From NCBI RefSeq assembly GCF_001652265.1, contig NZ_LWBS01000416.1, forward strand, positions 1 to 54,005: DNA of 54,005 bases, in the 5' to 3' direction. Shown one piece after another: positions 52,979 through 54,005 of the stretch. The notes under the pieces were generated by a model, which worked only from the letters and a program-made list of their open reading frames with translations, was not told the DNA's origin and ran no database searches. Made by a program: the position numbers and the translations under genes. How positions within the stretch are numbered: position 1 is the first letter of the stretch; each line of letters opens with the position of its first letter. The DNA comes from Rhizobium leguminosarum. Its GTDB lineage: Bacteria > Pseudomonadota > Alphaproteobacteria > Rhizobiales > Rhizobiaceae.

Positions 52979-54005
52979 ATGGCGATCATGTTCGTCAGGG
53001 CGCAGGTGATCAGCCGGGGAGCCGGACGCAACATCGTCTCGGCCGCCGCCTATCGTCATCGCACTAGGATGATGGACGAACAGGCTGGTACGTCGTTCAG
53101 CTATCGGGGCGGGGCGTCCGAGCTGGTGCATGAAGAGCTGGCCCTGCCGGATCAAACGCCGGATTGGCTGCGGTCGGCGGTCGAGGGGCGTTCCGTCGCT
53201 GGTGCCAGTGAAGCGCTGTGGAATGCTGTTGAAGCTTTCGAGAAACTGGCAAACGCGCGGCTGGCGCGAGAGCTGATCATCGCGCTGCCGGAAGAGCTGA
53301 CGCGGGCCGAGAACATTGCGCTGGTGCGCGAGTTCGTCCGTGATAATTTCACGTCCGAGGGAATGGTCGCCGATTGGGTCTACCACGACAAGGACGGCAA
53401 CCCGCATATCCATCTGCTGACGACCGTGAGACCGCTGGCGGAGGAGGGCTTCGGGCCGAAAAACGCTCCTGTTTTGGGAGAGAATGGCGAGCCATTGCGT
53501 TTTGTCACGCCCAGACGGCCCACAGGTCGGATTGTCTATAAGTCCTGGGGCGGCGACAAGGAAACCTTGCAGGCATGGAAGATCGCGTGGGCGGAGACCG
53601 CGAACCGGCATCTGGCGCTTGCCGGCCACGAGATCCGGCTCGACGGACGCTCTTATGCCGAACAGGGGCTCGATGGCATCGCACAAAGGCATCTCGGTCC
53701 GGAGAAGGCAGCACTCTCCCACAGGGGTGCCGAGATGTATTTTGCCCCGGCCGATCTTGCTCGTCGCCAGCAGATGGCCGACCGGTTGCTGGCCGATCCT
53801 GCGCTCCTGCTGAAGCAGCTCGGCAACGAACGCTCCACCTTCGATGAGCGCGATATCGCCAAGGCGCTGCATCGCACTGTCGACGATCCCTTAGTCTTCG
53901 CCAATATCCGGGCGCGGCTGATGGCGTCGGACGATCTCATCATGCTGAAGCCGCAGCAGATCGATGCCGAAACGGGCAAGGCGAGCGAACCCGCCGTCTT
54001 CACCA
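52979..54005 (+). CDS. traA: Conjugal transfer relaxase TraA (5' part, cut by the window end)
   Basis: An open frame of 342 codons running off the right edge. The start MAIMFVRAQVISRGAGRN and SAAAYRHRTRMMDEQAG are typical of Ti/Sym-plasmid TraA and MobA/MobL relaxases (MOBQ), with Tyr25 a candidate nicking residue. The metal site is in HDKDGNPHIHLLTT (His143, His145). The blocks YKSWGGDKETLQAWK and DGRSYAEQGLDGIAQRHLG follow. Full proteins carry a helicase part that would lie beyond the window. GAGGAC lies ahead of ATG 52979. It would nick oriT and lead DNA transfer; whether the element is still mobile cannot be judged here. Confidence 0.92.
   Translation, partial: MAIMFVRAQVISRGAGRNIVSAAAYRHRTRMMDEQAGTSFSYRGGASELVHEELALPDQTPDWLRSAVEGRSVAGASEALWNAVEAFEKLANARLARELIIALPEELTRAENIALVREFVRDNFTSEGMVADWVYHDKDGNPHIHLLTTVRPLAEEGFGPKNAPVLGENGEPLRFVTPRRPTGRIVYKSWGGDKETLQAWKIAWAETANRHLALAGHEIRLDGRSYAEQGLDGIAQRHLGPEKAALSHRGAEMYFAPADLARRQQMADRLLADPALLLKQLGNERSTFDERDIAKALHRTVDDPLVFANIRARLMASDDLIMLKPQQIDAETGKASEPAVFT

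Noticed and set aside
52811..53872. A 353-codon minus-strand frame at the right end
   Set aside because: It lies opposite the traA frame, which has clear relaxase motifs and a ribosome site; the antisense text has no recognisable domain.
44073..54005. Second copy of the tRNA-His 3' end as an attachment site
   Set aside because: Reading through the remaining sequence gave no match to the T-arm and acceptor end; the other site, if any, lies beyond the window.

Overview
The window reads as chromosomal DNA of a fast-growing rhizobium (Rhizobium leguminosarum/etli type, order Hyphomicrobiales). The evidence is the linked agl alpha-glucoside operon and zwf-pgl-edd cluster, a CbrA-type kinase beside a phasin gene, a tRNA-His of the alphaproteobacterial type without G-1, abundant small intergenic palindromes, and a Ti/Sym-plasmid-like TraA at the right edge. 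The species call is an inference from gene content and order; nothing was searched against a database.

Left part (1-4.2 kb): a small accessory cluster with a LysR regulator, an alpha/beta hydrolase and a metallo-beta-lactamase-fold hydrolase in one minus-strand operon, and a divergent glutathione S-transferase. It is followed by two palindromic repeats.

Sugar block (4.2-16.8 kb): the LacI repressor aglR is divergent from aglE-aglF-aglG-aglA-aglK, which encode a binding protein, two permeases, an alpha-glucosidase and an ATPase. Two AAAGCGCTTT operators lie 162 bp apart in the divergent region. A small PilZ-like gene and a shared terminator separate this operon from the minus-strand operon zwf-pgl-edd, the upper Entner-Doudoroff route that would consume the glucose released by AglA.

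Polyamine, chemotaxis and C2 block (16.9-39.1 kb): a glutamine-synthetase-family ligase and a PuuB-like FAD oxidase form a likely gamma-glutamylputrescine operon. Then come a BaiN/HI0933-type flavoprotein, a 47-aa membrane peptide, two chemoreceptors and a LysR regulator. Next is aceA with a 78-aa companion, divergent from a RamB/ScfR-type regulator over a 36-bp palindrome. The putrescine transporter potFGHI, an AsmA-like protein and acetoacetyl-CoA synthetase follow. The theme is use of putrescine and of C2/C4 acyl units, including those released from poly-3-hydroxybutyrate (PHB).

Cell-cycle and PHB locus (39.3-44.1 kb): cbrA, a 1282-aa PAS histidine kinase, has an exact TTAA-N7-TTAA CtrA box 33 bp upstream of its start. 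It is divergent from the phasin gene, which has TGCACAA palindromes in its promoter. tRNA-His follows.

Right part (44.1-54.0 kb) looks like an accessory island starting at the tRNA-His 3' end. It has a 700-bp gene-poor stretch, then a 2186-aa serralysin-like RTX protein whose gene carries an apparently exact 1729-bp internal duplication with a period of 605 codons. It also has a fused nucleotidyltransferase-HEPN protein and the 5' part of a traA relaxase gene cut by the window end. No integrase or second attachment site is visible, so the island boundary remains inferred.
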